DNA from: Mesorhizobium_K quangtriensis
GTDB taxonomy: Bacteria > Pseudomonadota > Alphaproteobacteria > Rhizobiales > Rhizobiaceae
NCBI RefSeq assembly: GCF_040081925.1
Contig: NZ_JBEBMF010000003.1
Location: forward strand, 1-64,000
DNA length: 64,000 nt
Direction: 5' to 3'
Shown: positions 8,708 through 18,493 of the stretch, in pieces
Layout: each line of letters opens with the position of its first letter
How positions within the stretch are numbered: position 1 is the stretch's first letter
Notes under the pieces: generated by a model
The model's input: only the letters and a program-made list of their open reading frames with translations
Told to the model about the DNA's origin: nothing
Databases searched by the model: none
Made by a program: the position numbers and the translations under genes

Positions 8708-8776
8708 TCAGAGAACCGCGAACGCGATGAGCATCAGCCCAAGCGTGCCGCACGCGATTATGACCTTGGTCGTCAT
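8708..8776 (-). CDS. Very small hydrophobic peptide, putative
   Basis: 22-aa frame from ATG 8776: MTTKVIIACGTLGLMLIAFA then VL. It would form one membrane segment. A GGAG lies about 14 bases upstream, a little far for a ribosome binding site. It sits between a terminator and the DUF1127 gene, on the same strand as the latter. It resembles the many single-span microproteins of rhizobia but could be chance. Confidence 0.35.
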   Translation of the reverse strand: MTTKVIIACGTLGLMLIAFAVL

Positions 8777-8824
8777 GTCCAATTGGCAATCTCCATTCAA
8801 GCAAGTGACCTGAGCCGGGACCGG

Positions 8825-9013
8825 CTACTTGTCTTGGAAGAGTCCTTCGACCGCGCGCGGGATGTCGTTACGGGATAAGCCGATGCCCCAGAGTTCCCTG
8901 TCGTCCAAGGCCTGAAGCTGGTCCATCGCCTTGCGCCTCTGCCACCGTCCGAACCCACGGACGATCATCCGCGCTAAAGAGGACCGCGGGCGAGGATTGT
9001 TATGATCAGACAT
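8825..9013 (-). CDS. DUF1127 (YjiS-like) small protein
   Basis: 62 aa. The second half carries the DUF1127 signature: QLQALDDRELWGIGLSRNDI and then PRAVEG. The first half is basic (ARMIVRGFGRWQRRKAMDQL). Such short arginine-rich proteins are abundant in alphaproteobacteria. Some bind RNA or affect phosphate and carbon metabolism in Agrobacterium, but most are uncharacterised. A second DUF1127 gene lies at 53986. Confidence 0.85.
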   Translation of the reverse strand: MSDHNNPRPRSSLARMIVRGFGRWQRRKAMDQLQALDDRELWGIGLSRNDIPRAVEGLFQDK

Positions 9014-9215
9014 GTCAGTCTCCGAAAATGGCCGGGCCGAGAGCCGCAGTCGGCGGCCTGCCCGGAAGCTGGGAGTCAGGCGTGCGGAAGCACCGGAGGG
9101 GACGCGATGCGCAGGGCCTGCGTTGATGCCGGCTACCCCGGAGACCGCCGGATAGCTGGTCCCCGGCGCCAGTGCCGGATCAGCACCGCTCCTGACCGGG
9201 AATGCAGCGGACGAT

Positions 9216-9444
9216 TCATGCGAAGGCTCGCCAGAAGAAGAGGGCGCTCATCGAGGCTCCGACAGCGATCACGATCATCCGCACAACGGACGCAGGCAGC
9301 GCCCTTGCGATGGGCGCCCCCGCATACCGGAGGCACCCCCGTGTAAACCAGCGCCGGGAAGGTCAGGAACGTGCCGCCGCCCGCAACGGTGTTCAGCGTT
9401 CCCGCAAAGAAGGCCGCGGCGGCCAGGATCGTATAGTCGAACAT
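9216..9444 (-). pseudogene. TauE/SafE sulfite-exporter family gene with internal deletion
   Basis: From ATG 9444 the frame reads FDYTILAAAAFFAGTLNTVA then GGGTFLTFPALVYTGVPPV, the classic first helix of the TauE/SafE (DUF81) permease family. Immediately afterwards, in another frame, come RYAGAPIARALPASVVRMIV and IAVGASMSALFFWRAFA, which is the conserved last part of the same family, ending at 9216. The roughly 170 residues between them are missing and the two ends are out of frame. The gene is therefore a deletion pseudogene. Confidence 0.75.
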
Positions 9445-9471
9445 AGGTTGCTCCTGCGCCGCGGCGCTCGC

Positions 9472-10008
9472 TCAGGCCGCGGAGGGGCCGGGATCGTCGA
9501 ACCCGTCATGGGCCGGGACTAGCCGTGGCTGATCGTAGAAAGCGCCTCTGATCAGGCGCAGCGCCGGCTTGACCGCAGCGGGATGGCCTGCGTGTTGCAG
9601 AGCTTCTTTCTCCCGCCTCGCCGCCTCAGGCTGGTAAAGCACCTGATGCAGCAGAATTCGCTCCTCCTTGCCGTCGGCGTTCTCGACCGTGAACTCCTGG
9701 CCCTCGGAGAGCCCGAGAAGCGCAAGCCCGCGCGCTGTCGTGATCGGGAGGAACATCCCGATGGGAGAGGTCATCCGATCGTGCGAGATGATGCGGCTGT
9801 CGGGCTCTCGGCCGTCGACGCTGAACGTCACACGGCTGCTGAGCGTAGCCACGTTCACCGGAATGTCGTCGCGGAACATCACGGTCGCGGACTCGATCTT
9901 TCGGTTGAGGATCGGGGCGAGTGAGTCGTCACGTCCAAGGCAACGGTCGCGCATGACCTCCAGGATCGTGAAGTCCTTGGTCGTCAGGAAGCAGGTCTCT
10001 CTGGTCAT
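9472..10008 (-). CDS. Rnk-like nucleoside diphosphate kinase regulator
   Basis: 178 aa. The central part has the GreA/GreB C-terminal domain of the Rnk family: VATLSSRVTFSVDG, HDRMTSPIGMFLPITTARGL and then ALLGLSEGQEF. Rnk proteins bind RNA polymerase near the secondary channel or influence nucleotide pools, but lack the GreA coiled coil that cleaves RNA. The N-terminus (TTKDFTILEVMRDRCLGRDD) is the usual short helical pair. The last 35 residues are an unusual extension. A second, more divergent paralogue follows at 10153. The two genes are on the same strand, about 145 bases apart. Confidence 0.8.
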   Translation of the reverse strand: MTRETCFLTTKDFTILEVMRDRCLGRDDSLAPILNRKIESATVMFRDDIPVNVATLSSRVTFSVDGREPDSRIISHDRMTSPIGMFLPITTARGLALLGLSEGQEFTVENADGKEERILLHQVLYQPEAARREKEALQHAGHPAAVKPALRLIRGAFYDQPRLVPAHDGFDDPGPSAA

Positions 10009-10152
10009 AGCAGTTCTCCATCGCTCTGCTGGGAGCGGTTACGGTTTGGCGCATTGGAGAATCCCCTGGCCGCATGGCGCGGCTCAGGGGCGGCTATCCT
10101 GCGATGAGGCACCCCCCGAACAACGAGAGGCGGCACGGCGGCCGGATTGCGG

Positions 10153-10605
10153 TCATGACGCTGTCCGCAGTTCCTGCGAAGCCCCTGCCGGAAGCGCAGA
10201 AGGCATCGGTGGGCGGACGGATTCCACCGTCAGGCGGTGAACGCGCCCGTCTCGCGCGGTCCAGTCGATCGACTGCCCGGCGGACAGGCCGATCAGCGCG
10301 ACGCCGATCGGGGTCAGGATCGATACCTTGCCTTCGGCGATATCGGCCTCGCCCGGGAACACCAGCGTGACGTTCCTGTCCTCGCCGAGATCGCTGGTAA
10401 AGCGCAGGGACGATCCCATGCGCACCACGTCCGGCGCGAGCCGGCCGTCCTCGACGACCTTCGCGCGGTCGAGTTCCGCGAGCAGTTCTTCCGCCACGGC
10501 GCGGTTGCGGTGAGCGAAGGATTCGGCGAGCCGCCACAGGCGCTCGCTGTCGGTGCGCGTCACGGCGATAGCCGGCTTGCGGTTCTTCTTGGTCGGCTGA
10601 GCCAT
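10153..10605 (-). CDS. rnk: Nucleoside diphosphate kinase regulator Rnk
   Basis: 150 aa with full-length Rnk organisation. The N-terminal short coiled region is ERLWRLAESFAHRNRAVAEE. It is followed by the GreA/GreB C-terminal fold (DVVRMGSSLRFTSD, RNVTLVFPGEADIAEGKVS, ILTPIGVALIGLSAGQSIDW). Rnk modulates nucleoside diphosphate kinase and binds RNA polymerase. It is the upstream of two Rnk-type genes; the other has a different tail, so this is likely an old duplication or two acquired copies. The start is the ATG at 10605. Confidence 0.85.
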   Translation of the reverse strand: MAQPTKKNRKPAIAVTRTDSERLWRLAESFAHRNRAVAEELLAELDRAKVVEDGRLAPDVVRMGSSLRFTSDLGEDRNVTLVFPGEADIAEGKVSILTPIGVALIGLSAGQSIDWTARDGRVHRLTVESVRPPMPSALPAGASQELRTAS

Positions 10606-11104
10606 CTTTGGGCCCTCTCATGTAAACGACGCGCGCACGCAGCAGTGGCGTGACGGACATCTTCGGTGATCTGGAATTGTTTGCCGCTTTAGTGAAGGCA
10701 GCTCCGGCGAACCGGAATTCAGCCTATGCCCCGCGGCCGGGCGCGACGCGACCTGGCCGGGGGTCAGATGCCCGCGATGGGGCACACCCTGTAAAAGGTC
10801 AGAAGGTGGCGGTCGTTCATGCACATGCCACAGACGTGGGCCTTTGCGGGAGCAAAGTCAAGCTAACGAGTCCTGCCTACCGATAACAGGAAGCGATCCC
10901 GCTGCGGTGTCCGCTCGACTTGTCATAACGCGGCAGGCTGACGACGCATTTTCGGGATCAAAGCGCCTCCGATCTCCTATGCTTCCGGGTTGATCGCCTG
11001 TCCCGACAGCGGCAAACCTGACCGCCGAGGGTCGGTGACGCTCTTCGTACTGTGTCACCGGGCCAGCCTGCTGCAACGAAGCTGACGAATGAGAGGAGTC
11101 TACC
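10606..11104. other. Intergenic or decayed sequence
   Basis: About 500 bases with no frame I can support on either strand. It lies upstream of rnk, so its left end should contain the rnk promoter. A GAGGAG lies just before 11105 and serves the next frame. Confidence 0.4.
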
Positions 11105-11347
11105 GTGCATCCAGGAGACCAGGACAATCCCAGCTACGCTTCCCCGCCGTGCTTCAGCAGCGTGAGGTCGGTCTGTATTGGCGCGAGGGCAGCCGCCGTA
11201 AACGGCAACACCATGCGCTGGCGGAGGCGGCAGACCGGGTGGGTGCCATCCCGGGGCTTCGGTAACAGCGCGATCACCGGTCGCGCGCGGCGGTTCGGCC
11301 GAGCCAAATCATCGGCAGCTTCCCTAGTTTTCTCCGCCGTAAGCTGA
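11105..11347 (+). pseudogene. Gene stub with 'SPPCF' N-terminus, probably truncated
   Basis: A GTG start with a GAGGAG ribosome binding site reads HPGDQDNPSYASPPCF, then departs into serine/arginine-rich sequence. The SPPCF block is how several alphaproteobacterial proteins begin; from memory, 5-formyltetrahydrofolate cyclo-ligase variants and DUF6306 proteins continue with a His-Glu-Leu-Asp motif. That continuation is missing here. I read it as an intact promoter/RBS/N-terminus joined to unrelated DNA, lying beside the recombinase genes. Confidence 0.35.
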
Positions 11348-11396
11348 CTGTCTCCTTACGGCCCCATACCGGTCGTTCGCGCTACTGATCCAAGAT

Positions 11397-12032
11397 CTAA
11401 AGCCCCCAAACGGATAGAGCCCTTTCTGCGCCAACACGGTCCTCGCGGATGCGGAGTATCGATTGGCGCGTGAGGCCGGTCTCAGCGGATATCGCCGAGG
11501 CGCCCGAGCCGGCATCAAGCATTGAGACGACGGCAAGGTACTGGGGTCGCGAGTAGCTTGGCTTGCGTCCACGGTACGTTAACGGATCGGCCTTCGCAGC
11601 TGCTATGCCCGCTTTCTGTGCTTCTTTCGTTGCAACCGCTTGAGCCTCAGCCAATGCGGCCATGAAGGCTATGAGTGCGTCACGGACGGCCTGTTGGATA
11701 GGATCCTTGGTAGAACCATCAAACGTCATTCCGTTGATGACGGTTTTGACGACCACTCCCTCATCCATGAAATGCCGAATGCTGTTCGAGACATCCCTGT
11801 AATCGCGGCCCAGCCGATCTACCCAACGCACAACCAAGGTGTCACCGGGAGCAAGCAAATCGAACAGTCGCTTGCCCTGCGGCCGATCCGCCAATTTGGT
11901 CGAGACGCCTGAGACCCCGTGATCGGCGATGACCTTGTCGATCTTGAAGCCGGCCGCTTCGGCCTGATGCCGTTGATGGTCCAGGGTCTGATCAGAAGTC
12001 GAAACTCGGGCATAGAGAACTATCTTTGGCAC
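11397..12032 (-). CDS. Serine recombinase (resolvase/invertase family)
   Basis: 211 aa. The catalytic N-domain has LYARVST with nucleophile Ser11, the conserved GVSGVSTKLADRPQ region, DTLVVRWVDRLGR(D) and the E-helix (AFMAALAEAQAVATKEAQKA). The C-terminal helix-turn-helix is SAISAETGLTRQSILRI. This is the compact Tn3-resolvase/DNA-invertase class. It likely resolves cointegrates or inverts a segment through the res-like site just upstream. No transposase gene is next to it, so it may be a leftover of a Tn3-type element. It lies on the same strand as the tyrosine recombinase at 12336. Confidence 0.9.
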   Translation of the reverse strand: MPKIVLYARVSTSDQTLDHQRHQAEAAGFKIDKVIADHGVSGVSTKLADRPQGKRLFDLLAPGDTLVVRWVDRLGRDYRDVSNSIRHFMDEGVVVKTVINGMTFDGSTKDPIQQAVRDALIAFMAALAEAQAVATKEAQKAGIAAAKADPLTYRGRKPSYSRPQYLAVVSMLDAGSGASAISAETGLTRQSILRIREDRVGAERALSVWGL

Positions 12033-12057
12033 GGACCTCTCCTGTACGAAAGAGCTA

Positions 12058-12113
12058 TGTCCGTTAAATGAGATGTCCGCTGACCGTTTTCAACTCTTGC
12101 GGACACTCATTTT
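12058..12113. promoter_or_regulatory. Putative resolvase binding (res-like) site
   Basis: Directly upstream of the serine recombinase lie repeated copies of a short unit. TGTCCGTTAAATGAG (12058-12072) and AATGAGATGTCCGC (about 12067-12080) face the inverted copy GCGGACACTCATTT (12099-12112). Resolvases autoregulate from such clustered inverted repeats next to their own gene. The function is inferred from position and symmetry only. Confidence 0.5.
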
Positions 12114-12335
12114 GCAGGCGATCGAAGTGTACGTTGACGTATACCTCATCGGTCAATCTCAGGAGGCTTAGCTGAGGAGTGCGGATGGCAGCAACGGGGC
12201 CGAGAACGGACTGTCCGGTTGCAGGGATCAATCGACGGTAAGCCGCCACCCTCCTACAAACCGACTGCCGAGGTGGCCTCTCAGAATGCACGCGGTGAGC
12301 AGCCATCCGCGCTAGGTTCGAATGGCCGCTTCACA

Positions 12336-12968
12336 TCAGATCTCGGTTCTCTCGGCCAACAGGAGCGCGTCTTCCACGTCGACGCCGAGGTAGCGCACCG
12401 TGTTCTCGATCTTCGAGTGACCAAGCAGGATCTGGATAGCGCGAATGTTGCCCGTCGCCCTGTAGATCATCGATGCCTTCGTGCGCCGGAGCGAGTGGGT
12501 GCCGTACTCTTCCGGCCGCAGACCGATCGCGGTCACCCATTCATGTACCAGTCTCGCGTATTGCCTTGTGCTCATGTGTCGAGAGTGATCGATCCGACTC
12601 GGGAATGCATAGTCCTCGACCGAGCCTCCACGTCGTTCGAGCCACGCCAGCAAGCTCGCTCTCACGTCCGAGGTGATTTCGAACTGGACTGGCCGCCGCG
12701 TTTTCTGCTGGATTACGGTCGAACGAGTTCTGACCTCCGGTCCGGCAACCAGATCGCGAATCCTGATCTTGACTAGGTCACATCCGCGAAGCTTGCTGTC
12801 GATCGCCAGATCGAACAGCGCCCGGTCCCGAACGCGTCTCTCGCGATCGAGGAAAAAGCGAATTGCCCAGATTTGCTTCTGGGTGAACGGACGCTTGGTC
12901 CCGACCTTCTTGCCGGCGTTCCAGGCCGCGCGCTCGCGGCTCGCATCGTCGAATACGGAATGGCCCAT
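12336..12968 (-). CDS. Short tyrosine recombinase/integrase
   Basis: 210 aa from ATG 12968, which has a GGAGAA ribosome binding site; the frame opens further upstream, but that part is arginine-rich noise. Catalytic residues: Arg61 (SKLRGCDL), Lys89, His158 and Arg161 (HSLRRTK), His184 (LLGHSK) and Tyr193 (RYLG). It is essentially a catalytic domain plus a short N-terminus (SVFDDASRERAAWNAGKKVG), without the large core-binding domain of phage integrases. Near-identical proteins are, from memory, common on rhizobial and sphingomonad plasmids and transposons. It probably serves as the resolution or integration enzyme of a mobile unit with the neighbouring resolvase. Confidence 0.9.
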   Translation of the reverse strand: MGHSVFDDASRERAAWNAGKKVGTKRPFTQKQIWAIRFFLDRERRVRDRALFDLAIDSKLRGCDLVKIRIRDLVAGPEVRTRSTVIQQKTRRPVQFEITSDVRASLLAWLERRGGSVEDYAFPSRIDHSRHMSTRQYARLVHEWVTAIGLRPEEYGTHSLRRTKASMIYRATGNIRAIQILLGHSKIENTVRYLGVDVEDALLLAERTEI

Positions 12969-13135
12969 GTAAGTTCTCCTCGGCCTTGATTGGCCAAGAA
13001 AGAAGACGCTGCAGCTGGGAGTAACCGGATGGCCGACTTTCAAGAGGACATTTCTAAGCCCGTCTCTTGAGCCCCTTATCCGCAGTCGTCCCCTCCGGCG
13101 GAGAGTGTTGCGGATAGGACCCGCAAATCGAGGTG

Positions 13136-13537
13136 TCAGTGGTCGACGGAGTTTCTGCCGGAAAGACCGTCTATTATGGGGCATTCAGGCCGGTGGTCGC
13201 CGTGGCAGGTTTCCACCAGGTGACTCAGCATGTCGCGCAGGCCCTGCAATTCCGCAATCTTGCGGTCGATCGCACCAAGCTTTACCGTTGCGATCGTCTT
13301 GACATCCGCGCTCTCGCGATCCCGGTCGCCGTAAAGCGACAGAAGCTGACGGCACTCCTCCACCGAGAAGCCGAGGCTTCGCGAGCGTTGGAGGAAACGA
13401 AGACGGTGCACATCTTCCGTCGAATAGTCGCGATAGCCGTTCTCACGCCGGTCCGGCGCGATCAGCCCGATGTCCTCGTAGTAGCGGATGGTCTTGGCCG
13501 GCAGACCCGAGCGCTCCGAAACCGTCCCGATGTTCAT
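13136..13537 (-). CDS. cueR: Cu(I)-responsive MerR-family regulator CueR
   Basis: 133 aa. The MerR DNA-binding domain is at the N-terminus (NIGTVSERSGLPAKTIRYYE), followed by the dimerisation helix. Two metal-binding cysteines, Cys111 and Cys119 (CHGDHRPECP), match E. coli CueR Cys112 and Cys120 in position and spacing. A Ser77 equivalent of the +1 sensors (Ser in RESADVK) is also in place. CueR activates copper export promoters by twisting a 19-bp spacer. It is transcribed just after copA on the same strand, 13 bases apart, and two suitable operator/promoters lie at 16101-16173. Confidence 0.92.
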   Translation of the reverse strand: MNIGTVSERSGLPAKTIRYYEDIGLIAPDRRENGYRDYSTEDVHRLRFLQRSRSLGFSVEECRQLLSLYGDRDRESADVKTIATVKLGAIDRKIAELQGLRDMLSHLVETCHGDHRPECPIIDGLSGRNSVDH

Positions 13538-13550
13538 GGCTGCTCTCCCT

Positions 13551-16064
<2,514 letters not shown>

Positions 16065-16100
16065 GGTTGCGACCCTCCAGTTGTCCGATCGCGCCCTTGG

Positions 16101-16127
16101 TGGACCTTCCAGTCACTAGAGGGTCAA
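16101..16127 (-). promoter_or_regulatory. CueR-type operator/promoter for copA
   Basis: On the minus strand a -35-like TTGACC (16127-16122) is followed by a MerR-type dyad, TCTAGTGACTGGAAGGT, the usual overlong-spacer arrangement of CueR targets. It lies about 40 bases upstream of the copA start. The -10 is weak, as is normal for promoters needing MerR-type activation. Confidence 0.6.
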
Positions 16128-16142
16128 GCGGTATTTTAGGAC

Positions 16143-16173
16143 TTGACCTTCCACCCGCTGGAAGGATGATCTT
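16143..16173 (+). promoter_or_regulatory. CueR-type operator/promoter for the RND operon
   Basis: Reads TTGACC (16143-16148), then CTTCCACCCGCTGGAAGG with an exact CCTTCC/GGAAGG dyad, and a -10-like GATCTT 19 bases from the -35. This is the standard MerR-family long-spacer promoter. It points toward the His-rich gene and CusBA-type operon starting at 16279. It is back-to-back with the copA promoter, so one regulator can drive both sides. Confidence 0.7.
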
Positions 16174-16278
16174 ACCCACGATACAGGTTGTCGAGACACG
16201 CAACTTTGGGCTCCGCCTTGATTTCGCCGCGTCTTGAGGAATGCTGCAACCAGGCCGTCGATTCTGCGCCGGAGACCA

Positions 16279-16719
16279 ATGCGGACGTTATCGAGCACCT
16301 TTGCCCGGCTGATCGCGCTGAGCCTCGTGCTTGTTGCGACGGCGGCGTTCGTTCTTCAGGGCGCCTCCGCGCAAGGCCATAACCACGCGGCGGCGCATGT
16401 TCACGCTGCAGCCGGTGGCGCAGCCGACCACTCTCACGATCACCATCACAGTTCCGATGCCAGCCATGCCGGGCATTCCCACGACCATGGCGGGGCCGGG
16501 CATACGGCGACAGGCGATCTAGAGTCGTCGATGGCGGGGTTCGACGATAACGGCTCCTGCTGCGGCAAGTTCTGCTCTTCCGTGGTGTTCGTGTCGCCGC
16601 CCTCTCTTGGCGCAATGAAACGGCCACCACAGCATTCCGCGATCATCCGAAGCCAGGTTCCCGACGGCATCGGTCCCTCCGGCCTCAAGCGGCCGCCCCG
16701 AACGATCCGCATGACCTGA
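16279..16719 (+). CDS. His-rich secreted copper-associated protein
   Basis: 146 aa from ATG 16279. It has a signal peptide (basic start, then IALSLVLVATAAFVL, cleavage near GASAQ), then a histidine-rich region of about 60 residues (HNHAAAHVH, HSHDHHHSS, HAGHSHDHGG) and a small cysteine cluster (GSCCGKFCSSVV). The C-terminus (DGIGPSGLKRPPR) is conserved in short rhizobial proteins of this kind. It likely binds copper in the periplasm. It is the first gene behind the plus-facing CueR-type promoter. No enzyme domain is present, and the family name is uncertain (DUF2946-like or a CopL-type protein are options). Confidence 0.7.
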   Translation: MRTLSSTFARLIALSLVLVATAAFVLQGASAQGHNHAAAHVHAAAGGAADHSHDHHHSSDASHAGHSHDHGGAGHTATGDLESSMAGFDDNGSCCGKFCSSVVFVSPPSLGAMKRPPQHSAIIRSQVPDGIGPSGLKRPPRTIRMT

Positions 16720-16783
16720 CCTGGCGACCGGCTCGGCCGCGTCGCCTTGCGCGCGCTGCCGACACTCCGGGATCTATCGCCTC

Positions 16784-18487
16784 ATGCCGTCCATGACCTT
16801 CGACCTCTGTCGCTGCCTGCGAGTCTTGCTCGCATGGCTGGCGATTACAGCCACTCTTTCCCCCGCCAAGGCGCATGAGGGTCACGATCACGGTGCCCCG
16901 CAGCCTGTCATGGCTGCAACGTCCTCGCCTCGGATGGCCGTCCAGTCCGAAACGTACGAGCTCGTCGGCATCCTGACAGCGGGCACCCTGAGGCTCTATC
17001 TCGACCGCTTCGAAACAAACGAGCCGATAACGGAGGCCACGATCGTCGCGACCGTGGGAGGAACCGACATCGCCGCTGCGCCCAATGGCGACGGCACATT
17101 CGATGTCACCTCAGACGCCTTAGCTGGTGAAGGCCCATTGGAGATCGTATTCGTCATCACGGCCCCGTCGGGCGATGACCTGCTGATCGGCACGCTCGAT
17201 CTCCCGAAGCGCCCCGAAACCCTCGTGTCCGCACCGTCCTCCCAGCCGATACCGGGCCTGGCGGCGGGTGCCGATATCGTGCTGGCGGGTTATGCGGTGC
17301 CGCTGCCCTATGTCATAGGCGGCGCAGCGCTGTTCGTCGGGTTCGTTCTCGGGGCGTCCCTGCGCAGCCGGCGTGCGGTTCCGCTTGCCCTCGTCGCCGC
17401 GGTGGCACTGATCGCCACGACGGCGCTCGCGATCAGCCATGAAGGCCACGATCATGGCTCGGCGTCCGTCCCGGCTCCGTCGGGAGACGCTCCGAGCCGT
17501 CTCTCCGACGGTTCGATCTTCCTGCCGAAGCCGACGCAGCGCCTGCTCGATGTCCGCACGATCGTGGCGAGGCCCGAGGAAGCCTTCAAGGCGGTCAGCC
17601 TGATCGGTCGCGTCATCGCCGACCCCAACCGTTCCGGCCTCGTCCAGAGCATCAATGGCGGCCGCATCCTGTCGCCGGACGATGGGCTCCCGATGCTCGG
17701 TCAAAGAGTCAGAAAGGGAGACATCCTCGCCCTGGTCGAACAGGCGCTGTCGCAGGCCGACCAGACGGGGATCGCCGAGCAGATCGGCGCCATCGAGCAG
17801 GAGATCGCGGTCGCCGAGGCGAGACTCGAAAGGGCGCGCACCCTCGCTGCACGCGGTGTGTCGGCCCAGAGCCAGGTGACCGACGCCGAGACCGAACTAG
17901 CCGGCCTGCGCCGGCGGCTCGACATTTTCGCGGAGGTTCGTGCCGAGCCGGAAACCCTGCGCGCGCCTGTCAACGGGGTGATCGCCTCCGTCAACATCGT
18001 GGCCGGGCAGGTCGTCGGCCCCGAGGACACGGTCTTCCAGATCATCGATCCGGACGGGCTTTGGGTCGAGGCGCTGGTCTACGGCCAGATCGACCCTTCG
18101 ACCCTGTCGGGCGCAAGCGCGTCGGCTGCCGACGGCACGGCGATCGATCTTCGCTTCATCGGGTTCAGCAAGGCGCTCCAGCAGCAGGCCACGCGCGTCC
18201 AGTTCGCGATCGGCGATCCCTCTCCGGACATGGCTGTCGGACAACCTGTCCAGGTGTTCGCCCGGAACGGAGACGCCGTTACCGCAATGGTCCTGCCGCG
18301 CGAGGCCGTGCTGACCGGCGCCAATGGCGAATCCCTGGTCTGGCGGCATGCAGAGGCGGAGAGGTTCGAGCCGCGACCCGTTCGCACCGAGCCGTTCGAC
18401 GCGACACGAGTGATCGTCCGAGCGGGAATCGCAGAGGGCGACCGGATCGTCGTCCGCGGCTCCGAACTCATCAACCAGGTCCGGTGA
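16784..18487 (+). CDS. RND efflux periplasmic adaptor with extra N-terminal membrane domain
   Basis: 567 aa. The C-terminal two thirds (from about 240) are a CusB/CzcB-type membrane-fusion protein: lipoyl half (GGRILSPDDGLPMLGQRVRKG), coiled-coil hairpin (EQIGAIEQEIAVAEARLERA), second lipoyl half (RAPVNGVIASVNIVAGQVV) and beta-barrel. The first 230 residues are unusual. They hold a signal peptide, HEGHDHG at 31-37, a beta-rich domain (50-140), two membrane helices (about 176-193 and 199-216) and a second HEGHDHG at 219-225. It forms the pump with the permease at 18494, six bases downstream. It is probably copper/silver, since it is in the copper locus. No outer-membrane factor gene is present. 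Confidence 0.88.
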   Translation: MPSMTFDLCRCLRVLLAWLAITATLSPAKAHEGHDHGAPQPVMAATSSPRMAVQSETYELVGILTAGTLRLYLDRFETNEPITEATIVATVGGTDIAAAPNGDGTFDVTSDALAGEGPLEIVFVITAPSGDDLLIGTLDLPKRPETLVSAPSSQPIPGLAAGADIVLAGYAVPLPYVIGGAALFVGFVLGASLRSRRAVPLALVAAVALIATTALAISHEGHDHGSASVPAPSGDAPSRLSDGSIFLPKPTQRLLDVRTIVARPEEAFKAVSLIGRVIADPNRSGLVQSINGGRILSPDDGLPMLGQRVRKGDILALVEQALSQADQTGIAEQIGAIEQEIAVAEARLERARTLAARGVSAQSQVTDAETELAGLRRRLDIFAEVRAEPETLRAPVNGVIASVNIVAGQVVGPEDTVFQIIDPDGLWVEALVYGQIDPSTLSGASASAADGTAIDLRFIGFSKALQQQATRVQFAIGDPSPDMAVGQPVQVFARNGDAVTAMVLPREAVLTGANGESLVWRHAEAERFEPRPVRTEPFDATRVIVRAGIAEGDRIVVRGSELINQVR

Positions 18488-18493
18488 GCGGCA

